A stretch of DNA of 64,000 nt from Ampullaceana balthica (lineage: Eukaryota; Mollusca; Gastropoda; Lymnaeidae): contig CALYLW010000055.1 of assembly GCA_944989445.1 (NCBI GenBank), positions 935,001 to 999,000 on the forward strand, written 5' to 3'. Both the position numbers and the translations under genes were made by a program. Positions 58,701 through 61,165 of the stretch are shown one piece after another (position 1 is the stretch's first letter; each line of letters begins with the position of its first letter). The notes beneath the pieces are model-generated. The model did no database searches and was not told the DNA's origin. It worked only from the letters and a program-made list of their open reading frames with translations.

Positions 58701-60208
58701 ATACTCAGACACTTCTTGAGTTGTGACTCCTCGCGGCGGGAAGGGTTCTGGGTAACAAAAGATTTCCCCCAGCGCCAGCATTTCTCTCTAAAAACGTAAT
58801 TTTACCTTCTAAAGGGTACCCTTTTAGGGACTGTAAAGAATGCTTGAGAGGAGATGAAATAACGAAATATCAATTAATTTTCTATTACCTTTAAAGTTTA
58901 TTTAATTTCATTGCTTTCAAAATATTTTATTTTGAAACTAAATTTTGAGTTCCGTTTTCAAACATTTTATAGTCAATTTGAATATTAAAAAACGAAAATT
59001 TATCTTTTAGCAAGTATTTCAAGGTTGGAAAAAATTAGCTGTAAGACGTTAGAGCTCTATTGCATAATTAACAAAATTACTTTGAAGGGACGAAACATCT
59101 AGTCCAAAAAAATAAATAAATCTGTTACTTCTTACCTTAGGTGTCTTTACTTGACTTCCGGTCCTGGTATCTTTAATTTGAGAAATATCAAGAAAGTCCA
59201 TTTCCTGAAAAAGAAAAGGAATTCTAGAAATGATTTTAATTAATAGATACTAGTATTTAAAGACTATCTCAACAGACTTTCATGTGTTTTTAAAAACAAC
59301 CCTAGTTGGATTTACCCAAAACCCTATGGGCACGAAACAATAACATTAAAAACAAGGGGAAACCTTAAAACTTGTTTTAAACAAGTTTTTAAAAAATATT
59401 ATTAATAATGTGTTACTTCAATTGATCAATGAGGTTAGGGGTTCACACAAAGGAAGACTTTAATAAATGGATACGAGAGGAAAATAATGTTAGAGCCGCA
59501 ATCATGATGACAACATTTACTTTTCAAGTAGCCGTACCTTTCAATTTCTAATACCCGTACCTTTCAATTTCTAATACCCGGACATACGAAATTATTACCG
59601 AGTTGTGTAACTTTTAAAAAGACTTTTGATCAATCATTGCGACTTAAACGGTGTCGTTTTTATCTTGATTACAGACGTAGATAAAGATCTACAAATACTA
59701 TTATGTTGAAGCACATTATAAAATACTGAAAGCGTACATATTAAAATGTGTCTTAGTTTGATACTCTACACAAAATATTAACGTTATTACCAAGCCAAGT
59801 AACAAAACTGTACTTGAACCTGATTATTTTAGAATTCTAGCTGTAAATTCATTTAAATGACAATTAAAGGAAAATTTGTGCTTATCCATGATCTAAAATG
59901 TAAGGGTTTTTCATTTTATGTTGCCAATGAAAAGAAATTTCAAGTCGATTACTCTGGTCTGTGCATTGCAGATACCCCGCGGCGCATCTAGGGGGTAATT
60001 TTCTTAAGGGAATTTTTTGAAACTATTGTTAAGTCAATAGAATTTTAAATTAATGTTTGATGGGTTAGTTTTCGTGCGTTAAATATGCAAAGCGTTATAC
60101 TTTTGTTGTACATGGGTGTGAGATACTGACCTTGTTTTGATCTTTCCAGTACAGTATATATCCTTTCTCATCCACTCGGAGTGTCACAGGAGTGCCCAAC
60201 TGGGAGTT
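1687..60208 (-). CDS. PLCB1/Plc21C-like: Phospholipase C beta (Gq effector), multi-exon gene, both ends missing
   Basis: Phosphoinositide-specific phospholipase C beta hydrolyses PIP2 to IP3 and diacylglycerol at the plasma membrane downstream of G-alpha-q. About 1276 codons in 31 exons were traced by splice signals, phase continuity and family similarity. Order: PH (residues about 1-140 of the visible part), EF hands (about 140-265), X (about 290-430), acidic linker (about 430-605), Y (about 606-740), C2 (about 745-880), Ser-rich linker (about 915-1060), coiled-coil CTD (about 1060-1276). Catalytic-box motifs visible are [39 protein letters not shown], and in [17 protein letters not shown] and [16 protein letters not shown]. 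The linker, C2 and CTD resemble Plc21C/PLCB1 rather than norpA/PLCB4. Start codon exon and final CTD exons were not found in the window. Minus-strand extent exceeds 58.5 kb. Confidence 0.96.
1912..1965. repeat. 26-bp direct duplication
   Basis: tcacctgacatgttttactt plus tgttgtg occurs twice in tandem (1912 and 1938) with no mismatch. Confidence 0.95.
2030..2415 (+). mobile_element. LINE 3' end (CR1/L2-like), RT C-terminus plus structured tail
   Basis: With frameshifts, the plus strand reads [11 protein letters not shown], then [12 protein letters not shown], then [20 protein letters not shown], a common ending of CR1/L2-type reverse transcriptases. It is followed by a 3' UTR with aaagcgctgtgagcc and agcgctatataaata and ends in (TTA)n at 2394-2409. 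The same tail, inverted, occurs at 54885-55190, confirming an interspersed family. Confidence 0.85.
2832..3103 (-). CDS. PLC-beta exon DD: CTD coiled coil
   Basis: 272 nt, phase 0 to 2. Encodes [40 protein letters not shown] and [20 protein letters not shown]. The ELKKKMD-x-K segment is a hallmark of PLCB1-type CTDs. Confidence 0.96.
3287..3700 (-). mobile_element. LINE 3' end: RT C-terminus and tail shared with local SINEs
   Basis: Minus-strand frame 3367-3678 encodes [40 protein letters not shown] and [10 protein letters not shown], the usual C-terminus of CR1/L2-like LINE proteins, ending with a stop at 3367. Its 3' UTR reads gcaataatcttctgtataga then aggagcgtctg and ends in GATAAGATAAG (about 3287-3349). 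The same 3' tail ends the SINEs at 13854-14142 and 44501-44772. Confidence 0.88.
3704..4923. other. Intron, no gene seen
   Basis: AT-rich intron between PLC exons CC and DD apart from the LINE fragment. Open frames here are short and show no known domain. Confidence 0.7.
4924..5121 (-). CDS. PLC-beta exon CC: CTD coiled coil
   Basis: 198 nt, 66 codons, phase 0 to 0, acceptor ttctgtttcag, donor gttagt. Highly charged helical sequence, for example [19 protein letters not shown] and [16 protein letters not shown]. The CTD dimerises and binds membrane and G-alpha-q. Confidence 0.93.
5360..5475 (-). CDS. PLC-beta exon BB: CTD coiled coil start
   Basis: 116 nt, phase 1 to 0. Encodes [20 protein letters not shown] then [10 protein letters not shown], matching the family ELKxLKxFLKxxxKRxKELExLRKKHxR helix that opens the CTD. 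Donor gtttgt. Confidence 0.94.
5476..8080. other. AT-rich introns around exon AA
   Basis: Apart from exon AA (6563-6655), this is poly-A/T-rich intronic sequence with a short (TA)n at about 7568-7578. I see no RNA gene or transposon with recognisable ends. Confidence 0.65.
6563..6655 (-). CDS. PLC-beta exon AA: linker before CTD
   Basis: 93 nt, phase 1 to 1, acceptor cactatcag, donor gtaatt. Encodes [20 protein letters not shown] and [10 protein letters not shown]. An alternative in-exon GT at CAG|gtcacc would end it in phase 0 and break the join to the next exon, so the distal donor is preferred. Confidence 0.78.
8081..8107 (-). CDS. Probable PLC-beta microexon Z
   Basis: 27 nt, phase 1 to 1, acceptor ttgttctttag, donor gtttga (weak). 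Encodes RQQETKTK. It is frame-neutral. Support is splice signal plus phase only. Confidence 0.5.
8954..9108. repeat. 77-bp tandem duplication
   Basis: A unit starting aataatgtgatg and ending gggaatgatacacaaactt occurs twice (about 8955 and 9032) with about five differences. It lies 60 bp from the donor of exon Y. Confidence 0.92.
9167..9458 (-). CDS. PLC-beta exon Y: Ser/Thr-rich disordered linker
   Basis: 292 nt, phase 0 to 1, acceptor tttttaacag, donor gtaagt. Encodes about 97 residues rich in Ser, Thr, Asn and Gln (for example [20 protein letters not shown] and [12 protein letters not shown]). This is the variable region between C2 and the coiled-coil CTD and probably a phosphorylation-rich tether (inference). 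Confidence 0.9.
9459..12012. other. Introns around microexon X
   Basis: AT-rich intronic sequence with only the 30-nt exon at 10640-10669. A local inverted match at about 11614-11672 (gaaattattttcct and aggaaaataatttct) can form a hairpin. No other feature seen. Confidence 0.6.
10640..10669 (-). CDS. PLC-beta microexon X
   Basis: 30 nt, phase 0 to 0, acceptor ttgcctcag, donor gtaagt. Encodes [10 protein letters not shown]. Both junctions are strong and the frame is kept with or without it, so it is a cassette candidate. Confidence 0.75.
12013..12119 (-). CDS. PLC-beta exon W: C2 to CTD junction
   Basis: 107 nt, phase 1 to 0, donor gtaagt. Encodes [20 protein letters not shown] then [13 protein letters not shown]. 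It matches the ALxNPIKYQSxLEKRxxQL segment of Plc21C, a main reason for preferring that subfamily. Confidence 0.96.
12353..12560 (-). CDS. PLC-beta exon V: C2 domain
   Basis: 208 nt, phase 0 to 1, acceptor ttgttttacag, donor gtaaaa. Encodes [40 protein letters not shown] and [19 protein letters not shown]. The first 19 nt and the acceptor are repeated in the 76-bp array directly upstream. Confidence 0.98.
12541..13238. repeat. 76-bp minisatellite, about 9 copies, containing a 3' splice site
   Basis: Copies recur at exact 76-bp spacing (tgctatttgaatat at 12601, 12677, 12753 and so on to 13209). On the minus strand each unit carries ttgttttacag|gttgtactccctaatctag, the acceptor and first 19 nt of C2 exon V. 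Some copies have the AG changed (accagtaaaac on plus gives ttttactg on minus), so about five copies including the real site keep an AG and about four lose it. Confidence 0.97.
13663..13827 (-). CDS. PLC-beta exon U: C2 domain
   Basis: 165 nt, 55 codons, phase 0 to 0, donor gtttgt. Encodes [36 protein letters not shown] and [16 protein letters not shown]. Its acceptor lies only about 26 bp from a SINE tail (13854-14142). Confidence 0.98.
13854..14142 (-). mobile_element. tRNA-derived SINE, copy 1
   Basis: Minus strand starts with a tRNA-like head having a box A region (ggtcgagtggcatgcgc) and box B (ggtcacagattcgaatcc). A conserved body follows (cagctccgaatgggtacct, tgcatcacttgccaacag), then a 3' tail with ttctgtatagaaggagcgtc and GATAAGACAGATAAGA. 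A second copy lies at 44501-44772. The tail ends about 26 bp before PLC exon U. Confidence 0.92.
14143..14688. other. Intron between exons T and U, no gene seen
   Basis: AT-rich intronic sequence. Nothing beyond the SINE is recognised. Confidence 0.6.
14689..14843 (-). CDS. PLC-beta exon T: end of Y domain
   Basis: 155 nt, phase 1 to 0. Encodes [20 protein letters not shown] and [15 protein letters not shown], then [14 protein letters not shown] leading to C2. Very close to the Plc21C sequence. Confidence 0.98.
15084..15208 (-). CDS. PLC-beta exon S: Y domain catalytic core
   Basis: 125 nt, phase 2 to 1, donor gtgagc. Encodes [20 protein letters not shown] and [20 protein letters not shown], the near-invariant substrate-binding core of the Y box. 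Confidence 0.98.
15426..15510 (-). CDS. PLC-beta exon R: Y domain
   Basis: 85 nt, phase 1 to 2. Encodes [13 protein letters not shown] and [10 protein letters not shown], matching the family YEMSSFxE...LL...PxxFVNYNK order. Donor gtatct. Confidence 0.94.
15746..15800 (-). mobile_element. SINE/LINE tail fragment
   Basis: The sequence ttatcttatctagtacat followed by gaaggagcttctatacagaa and attgcatcc matches the shared tail of the local LINE and SINEs, without a tRNA head. Probably a 5'-truncated insertion. Confidence 0.75.
16231..16327 (-). CDS. PLC-beta exon Q: start of catalytic Y domain
   Basis: 97 nt, phase 0 to 1, acceptor ttttgatag, donor gtaagc. Encodes [20 protein letters not shown] then [12 protein letters not shown], matching the EMSxLVNYIQPxxFxSF start of Y. 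Confidence 0.96.
16468..16657 (-). CDS. PLC-beta exon P: acidic stretch of X/Y linker
   Basis: 190 nt, phase 2 to 0. Encodes [18 protein letters not shown] residues followed by a basic helix rich in Lys, Glu and Arg ([15 protein letters not shown]). The acidic run corresponds to the electrostatic autoinhibitory segment of PLC-beta; fly Plc21C also has an SDSDSSSEDE-like run here. Confidence 0.93.
16802..16848 (-). mobile_element. SINE/LINE tail fragment
   Basis: atcttatctgttacaggcgc then tcgttctatacagaatatta and ttgcatc match the same 3' tail. A third headless copy in introns of this gene. Confidence 0.75.
17118..17274. mobile_element. 157-bp MITE with 8-bp target duplication
   Basis: Imperfect terminal inverted repeats: ggttcaccgacaaaacggc at the left and, inverted, ggtgacccgtgaaaacggcc at the right, with a further GACAAAACGGCC-like subterminal repeat. 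Flanked by agtggaat at 17110-17117 and 17275-17282. The 8-bp duplication suggests hAT; a Mutator-like origin is also possible. Confidence 0.8.
17464..17707 (-). CDS. PLC-beta exon O: X/Y linker
   Basis: 244 nt, phase 1 to 2, acceptor gttgttttag, donor gtaaat. Encodes a low-complexity linker: basic start ([12 protein letters not shown]), then [20 protein letters not shown] and a Pro/Ser tail ending EKNLSIS. The X/Y linker in PLC-beta is autoinhibitory and plugs the active site; this exon fits that role by position and acidity. Confidence 0.9.
17708..18887. other. Intron, no gene seen
   Basis: AT-rich, with a homopolymer G run near 18277-18285 next to an A run. No transposon end or RNA gene recognised. 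Confidence 0.6.
18888..18899 (-). CDS. Possible 12-nt microexon N in the X/Y linker
   Basis: A 12-nt interval flanked by ctacag and gtaaaa, phase-compatible (1 to 1), would add AKKK. The upstream pyrimidine tract is poor, and the satellite array begins about 26 bp upstream in transcript sense. A chance match is quite possible. Confidence 0.3.
18925..21152. repeat. 35-37 bp satellite array, about 63 copies (2.2 kb)
   Basis: The unit contains ttcaattattcatgatatca then ccttaattctatacc (35 bp); a 37-bp version has ctctatacc. It includes the palindrome TGATATCA. Sequence variants (gataccacc, ttcgtgat, gatatgacc, cacattaat) recur in the same order, which shows higher-order duplication. There are no spacers, so it is not a CRISPR array. 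It lies in the X/Y-linker intron. Confidence 0.98.
21431..21756. mobile_element. Tc1/mariner-like MITE
   Basis: Left end cagtcagcccttgacttacg and inverted right end cattcagcctccgacttaca are diverged TIRs, flanked by TA on both sides (21429-21430 and 21757-21758). The internal 326 bp has no transposase. Confidence 0.72.
22850..22873 (-). CDS. PLC-beta microexon M in the X/Y linker
   Basis: 24 nt flanked by tttgttctag and gtaagc, phase 1 to 1. Encodes a basic octapeptide (EKTSRKNR). Both flanking exons share the phase, so it can be skipped without changing frame. It is too short for gene finders. There are no family residues to anchor it, so support is splice signals and phase only. Confidence 0.7.
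22874..25132. other. Intron between exon L and microexon M
   Basis: 2.26 kb of AT-rich sequence. There is a near-repeat acatacaaattttctattgg / acatacaaattttctagtgg at about 24700-24750. I see no gene or clear transposon. Confidence 0.6.
25133..25217 (-). CDS. PLC-beta exon L: end of X domain
   Basis: 85 nt, phase 0 to 1. Encodes [20 protein letters not shown] and KHFHR. I chose the acceptor before CTTAAACAA because it keeps the family LPSP-x-x-LRxKIxIKNKK frame; the nearer AG at AAACAAG would break it. Donor gtatgc. Confidence 0.95.
25396..25480 (-). CDS. PLC-beta exon K: catalytic X domain
   Basis: 85 nt, phase 2 to 0, acceptor tttttcaag, donor gtaagt. Encodes [20 protein letters not shown] followed by INPLDTNP, matching the conserved QQxxMAxYCRxIFGDMLL helix. 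Confidence 0.98.
25654..25733 (-). CDS. PLC-beta exon J: catalytic X domain
   Basis: 80 nt, phase 0 to 2, acceptor tttttacag, donor gtaaca. Encodes [20 protein letters not shown] and FENHC; the Glu of FENHC is the third Ca2+ ligand. Confidence 0.98.
25860..26017 (-). CDS. PLC-beta exon I: catalytic X domain
   Basis: 158 nt, phase 1 to 0. Encodes [12 protein letters not shown], then [12 protein letters not shown] with the Glu and Asp Ca2+ ligands, and THGYTM with the second catalytic His. Donor gtaggt. Confidence 0.98.
26329..26547 (-). mobile_element. hAT-like MITE family 1, copy 1 (219 bp)
   Basis: Read on the minus strand it matches the 183-bp copies at 37473 and 53904: aatgttccctttaagctg start, cagcaaattttgataag, aaatggatgctgtgcaactt, and a cttaaagggaactt end. 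Flanked by ctcacaag and cccacaag (7 of 8). Its right end touches the 53-bp array. Confidence 0.85.
26556..27023. repeat. 53-bp minisatellite, 9 copies, each containing a 5' splice site
   Basis: gttgtgggag recurs exactly every 53 bp (26581, 26634, 26687 ... 27005). On the minus strand each unit is the last 31 nt of catalytic exon H plus the first 22 nt of its intron: cacatacctgactg|gtaagt. The copy at 27005 is the real exon end; eight intronic copies follow it. One copy has gcaagt in place of gtaagt-type sequence (acttgcc), and the next copy after the real one has a TAA in the exon part. Confidence 0.98.
26992..27138 (-). CDS. PLC-beta exon H: last EF hand and first catalytic X box
   Basis: 147 nt, phase 1 to 1, acceptor gtttgacag, donor gtaagt. 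Encodes [17 protein letters not shown] and, at its 3' end, [14 protein letters not shown], which carries the catalytic His and the Ca2+-coordinating Asn of the X box. The last 31 nt of this exon and its donor are the founder sequence of the 53-bp array immediately downstream (26556-27020). Confidence 0.98.
27139..29492. other. Large intron, right part, no gene seen
   Basis: AT-rich part of the 5.6-kb intron between exons G and H. Contains a short (CA)n at about 28363-28373. Open frames are short and unrecognised. Confidence 0.6.
29501..31007. mobile_element. 1.5-kb nonautonomous hAT-like transposon
   Basis: Terminal inverted repeats taggggtctaccgatat at 29501 and atatcggtagacccct-a ending at 31007, flanked by a perfect 8-bp duplication ctataaat (29493-29500 and 31008-31015). 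The interior is full of CGATAT/ATCGG motifs and has no transposase. The right half repeats a terminal module (tgacgtcatcaaatatgacc, caaatactcatatc, then a GGTAGACCCCTAA-like end) at about 30293, 30424, 30842 and 31007. Confidence 0.92.
31016..32754. other. Intron between hAT element and exon G
   Basis: AT-rich intronic sequence. A 60-codon frame at 31277-31459 has no recognisable domain. Confidence 0.6.
32755..32921 (-). CDS. PLC-beta exon G: EF-hand region
   Basis: 167 nt, phase 2 to 1, acceptor ttttttcccaag, donor gtaatc. Encodes [19 protein letters not shown] then [14 protein letters not shown], the highly conserved [17 protein letters not shown] motif, and ends [13 protein letters not shown]. 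Confidence 0.97.
33056..33156 (-). CDS. PLC-beta exon F: EF-hand region
   Basis: 101 nt, phase 0 to 2, donor gtaagt. Encodes [18 protein letters not shown] followed by [12 protein letters not shown], matching the F-x-x-F-x-x-F-Y-x-x-L-x-x-R-x-E-V-x-x-I-F pattern of Plc21C. Confidence 0.95.
33403..33628. mobile_element. 226-bp hAT-like MITE family 2
   Basis: Perfect 15-bp terminal inverted repeats cagtgctgttaactc / gagttaacagcactg and a perfect 8-bp target duplication ggatgaaa (33395-33402 and 33629-33636). The interior has repeated atgggaatt motifs. It sits in the intron between exons E and F. Confidence 0.93.
33911..33995 (-). CDS. PLC-beta exon E: EF-hand region
   Basis: 85 nt, phase 2 to 0, acceptor with a clean pyrimidine tract (ccttccattccag). 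Encodes [20 protein letters not shown], matching the KKRVEKALE-x-x-G segment. The donor reads AAG|gttggt, a weak GT donor, but the junction to exon F is in frame and family-consistent. Confidence 0.93.
33996..35849. other. Intron between exons D and E
   Basis: AT-rich. At 35400-35650 short phrases such as gaaagtcaaa, taaactcagtttagcatga recur loosely, suggesting a decayed tandem repeat. No gene seen. Confidence 0.55.
35850..35983 (-). CDS. PLC-beta exon D: end of PH, start of EF hands
   Basis: 134 nt, phase 0 to 2, acceptor ttttaag, donor gtaagg. Begins [19 protein letters not shown] and contains the [17 protein letters not shown] helix that opens the first EF-hand in PLC-beta enzymes. The last two bases join exon E to form an Asn codon (KN-IVK). 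Confidence 0.95.
36203..36343 (-). CDS. PLC-beta exon C: PH domain
   Basis: 141 nt, 47 codons, phase 0 to 0, acceptor tttgcag, donor gtaaaa. Contains [18 protein letters not shown] and [12 protein letters not shown], matching the PLC-beta VxYGxDxVNxxFxNF segment. Confidence 0.95.
36557..36780. repeat. 82-bp tandem repeat, about 2.6 copies
   Basis: ccagatgagatgagtagacg starts at 36557, 36639 and 36721 with almost no change between the first two units. It lies about 210 bp upstream of exon C in the giant intron. Confidence 0.95.
37473..37655 (+). mobile_element. hAT-like MITE family 1, copy 2 (183 bp)
   Basis: Starts caatgttccctttaagctgc, ends cgaaccttagagggaacatt-g. Internal GC-rich hairpin core (gcgcggttgcgcggccgcgc). 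cagctgac flanks both sides, with two extra bases on the right. Same length as the copy at 53904-54086. Confidence 0.9.
37709..37868. repeat. 40-bp tandem repeat, 4 copies
   Basis: ctctatttatccatttgtct plus tatttactcaaacaactacg recurs exactly every 40 bp (37711, 37751, 37791, 37831). The open frames here are by-products of the repeat. Confidence 0.96.
38780..40400. promoter_or_regulatory. CpG-richer patch inside the giant intron, possible regulatory region
   Basis: Compared with the surrounding AT-rich DNA, 38.8-40.4 kb has visibly more CpG, for example cttcacgcgtcgtgtcgtgt and gcggtaccgtgtgagcagac near 39045-39095. A 134-codon minus-strand frame (38782-39186) has no recognised domain and no clear in-frame splice to PLC exon C. 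An internal promoter is a guess. Confidence 0.25.
40993..41462 (+). mobile_element. Repeat family T, copy 1
   Basis: Left end tcaagtttttccactataaa then tcctttatgtacgagacata; interior caatataatacgcaccgcga, ctgaaattttgatacatag and gcaaaatttcagctcgctag; right end cacgagttaatataaaggat. The inverted pair AAATCC-YTTAT at the two ends suggests a nonautonomous DNA element. Same family at 46622, 49675-50690 and 60690. Confidence 0.85.
42329..42540. repeat. 41-bp tandem repeat, about 5 copies
   Basis: tacgcctgaaagtataccga followed by aggtgccgtgcttaagatat recurs at 42371, 42412, 42453 and 42494, with a diverged first copy at about 42330. Confidence 0.95.
42541..44500. other. Giant-intron segment, no gene seen
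   Basis: Mixed-composition DNA without recognisable coding exons or complete transposon ends. Short open frames at 43707-44049 resemble no family I know. Confidence 0.55.
44501..44772 (-). mobile_element. tRNA-derived SINE, copy 2
   Basis: Minus strand: tRNA-like head with ggtcgagtggcagcgcgctc and box B ggtcacgggttcgaatcc, body cagctccgaatgggtaccta, tail ttctgcacagaagcagcgtc ending TTGATAAGATAAGA. Better preserved head than copy 1. Not a functional tRNA gene because the head runs into the SINE body. Confidence 0.93.
45080..45245. repeat. Degenerate short tandem repeat
   Basis: aaacaaggacaatccaggtt-like phrases recur about every 20-25 bp with many changes. No coding role evident. Confidence 0.75.
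46622..47043 (+). mobile_element. Repeat family T, copy 2
   Basis: Left end gtttttgactataaatccct then tatatatggagcataac; interior ttcaatataatacgcaccgt, atatgaaattttgatagaat, aaaatttcagctcgatagga; right end gtcaagttaatataagggat. Confidence 0.88.
47212..47842. repeat. 63-bp minisatellite, 10 copies
   Basis: acttccttggggcaccctac occurs every 63 bp from 47221 to 47788, with cccgaccctcgagttaaacc in each unit. The period is a multiple of three but stops are present; no open frame spans it. Confidence 0.97.
47843..49674. other. Giant-intron segment, no gene seen
   Basis: Contains poly-T/A tracts near 48150-48320. The 49360-49560 stretch is less AT-rich with no recognisable domain in six frames. 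Confidence 0.5.
49675..50690. mobile_element. Repeat family T, composite foldback of three alternating copies
   Basis: 49675-49780 is an inverted right end (aaatcccttatattaacttc, cgcgggcgggcagaaaaaca). 49795-50316 is a plus-strand copy from tttttgactataaatccctt to gttaatataagggattta. 50317-50690 is a minus-strand copy ending atataagggatttatagtca. The arms pair to form a large imperfect palindrome. Parts contain a GACAGAGA microsatellite. Confidence 0.88.
50691..52190. other. Giant-intron segment, no gene seen
   Basis: A 61-codon open frame at 50767-50952 and others are unrecognised. There is a short (CA)n near 51153. No transposon ends seen. Confidence 0.5.
52791..53311 (+). mobile_element. 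5'-truncated LINE insertion with intact RT C-terminus
   Basis: Frame 52796-53272 (158 codons) encodes [20 protein letters not shown], a [14 protein letters not shown] region and a C-terminal zinc finger [21 protein letters not shown], all typical of LINE ORF2 C-termini. The 3' end is an ACAACAACAAAC repeat. A perfect 11-bp target duplication aataaagttag flanks it (52780-52790, 53312-53322). The open frame suggests a young insertion into the hAT element. Confidence 0.93.
53904..54086 (+). mobile_element. hAT-like MITE family 1, copy 3 (183 bp)
   Basis: caatgttccctttaagctgc to ccttagaggttacattg, with perfect 8-bp duplication accacaac at 53896-53903 and 54087-54094. Inserted inside the hAT remnant. 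Confidence 0.93.
54885..55190 (-). mobile_element. LINE 3' end (CR1/L2-like), second copy
   Basis: Minus strand: [17 protein letters not shown] frame over the [10 protein letters not shown] segment (cagtcttgaaggacttggtt on plus), then gcgctgtatccaagtaagga and a (TAA/TTA)n end at about 54885-54918. Same family as 2030-2415. Confidence 0.85.
55195..55913. other. Giant-intron segment, no gene seen
   Basis: Short unrecognised frames and a (TG)n run near 55697-55707. Confidence 0.5.
55914..57127. mobile_element. Penelope-like retroelement pair, head-to-head
   Basis: Plus-strand copy (about 56335-57127): RT motif [13 protein letters not shown] at about 56489-56530, then [11 protein letters not shown]...CICETG and [20 protein letters not shown], ending [16 protein letters not shown] at 56881. 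This is the GIY-YIG endonuclease domain found in Penelope-like elements. A second, 5'-truncated copy lies inverted at 55914-56320. It shares the endonuclease C-terminus and 3' flank but has an internal deletion. RT is frameshifted and 5'-truncated, so neither copy is autonomous. Confidence 0.87.
57030..57080 (+). ncRNA. Hammerhead-like core in the Penelope-like element 3' region (degenerate)
   Basis: TTGAGGA (57036-57042) resembles the CUGANGA core with C3 changed. It is followed by a GGC/GCC mini-stem, GAAA (57055-57058), and ACGT...ACGT pairing with C at 57079 as the would-be cleavage base. Stem I is not evident. The same motif is in the inverted copy (about 55984-56012). Penelope-like elements are known to carry hammerheads; activity here is doubtful. 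Confidence 0.35.
57128..59135. other. Giant-intron segment adjoining exon B, no gene seen
   Basis: Unrecognised intronic DNA. Short frames at 57310-57769 have no domain. 58480-58830 is less AT-rich but shows no splice-bounded exon in PLC phase. Confidence 0.5.
59136..59204 (-). CDS. PLC-beta exon B: PH domain
   Basis: 69 nt, phase 0 in and out, acceptor tttttcag, donor gtaaga. Encodes [16 protein letters not shown], the classic PLC-beta LDI-x-x-I-x-DTRTG motif that ends the PH strand, followed by VKTPK. It joins in frame across the 22.8-kb intron to DHKLRES. Confidence 0.95.
59533..59580. repeat. 23-bp direct duplication
   Basis: cgtacctttcaatttctaat plus acc occurs twice without mismatch, in the intron between exons A and B. 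Confidence 0.9.
60131..60208 (-). CDS. PLC-beta exon A: PH domain start (first visible coding exon)
   Basis: 78 nt, phase 0 at both ends, acceptor gtcgacag and donor gtcagt. It encodes a PH-domain strand pair with [18 protein letters not shown], which matches the [16 protein letters not shown] signature of PLC-beta. An upstream exon with the initiator methionine and the KW-D motif is required but I do not see it up to 64000. Confidence 0.93.
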
Positions 60209-60689
60209 CTGTCGAAAAACAACATCAACAAATAAGACATGCTTTTATGCCATAACACCACCATTGTGAAGTCTCTCTCATACCAGCTAATAATCTCTTC
60301 TGAAGGATCGAGACAGTAAAGCAGATTTTTCGCAAAAATAAATCTTTGCTATGTTTATATTTTATTTGTGGGATGGGGGTGGGGGACAACAGTGGTACGG
60401 CTTTTTGTAAAAGTAAAATCGTTTGAGGACCTTTGCTATAGGACGTGTCCGAAATCTCGGTCAAAACACGCGGAGTTTCACTATCCTCGAAACCCACTTT
60501 CTTTTTAACAATCATCGCGTTTCCTTCCCAAATCGATCAAACGAGCACCTCAAGCCATCCCATTCGTTTGTCCACTAGTGATTGTGAATAAAAAGGTCAG
60601 GTTAAATCAATAATATACATTTTCTGTGAATGTGATTAGTGCGATCGCGTCTAGTTTAAGAAGGTTAATTCAAATGAGTAATGAATAAA

Positions 60690-61165
60690 AAGAACCTGTA
60701 AAAAAACCAAGTTTTTGACTATAAATCCATTATGTACGAGACATAACTAAAAGAATATTCATTATAATACAATCCAAAAATTTTAGTTATGTCTCGTAAA
60801 ACGTGTTTCATATAATGCGCAAGGATCGGGAATATGTTTATAAAAAAGTATTGTCAATGTAATACGCACCAAATCGCGCAACAGGAAAGTGTTAATAAAA
60901 AGGTCGTTCAATATAATACGCACCGCGACACTCTATCTCAAATATTTAACATGATACATAGAGATAAATAAAATAATCTAAAAATTTAATGACAGTACAT
61001 GCGATGGATCTGAAATTTTGATACATCGTTTTTATCATCGGCACGAAACTGCCTGCAAAATTTCAACTCGCTAGCTTACGAGGAAAAGGGTTAAAAATCG
61101 ATCCAAAGTTTTTTCGACAAACAAGCAAGGGCTCAGACACCACGAGTTAATATAAAGGCTTTTTT
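60690..61165 (+). mobile_element. Repeat family T, copy 4
   Basis: Left end gtttttgactataaatccat then tatgtacgagacataacta; interior caatataatacgcaccgcga, tctgaaattttgatacatcg, tgcaaaatttcaactcgcta; right end cacgagttaatataaaggct. Closest to copy 1. Confidence 0.87.
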
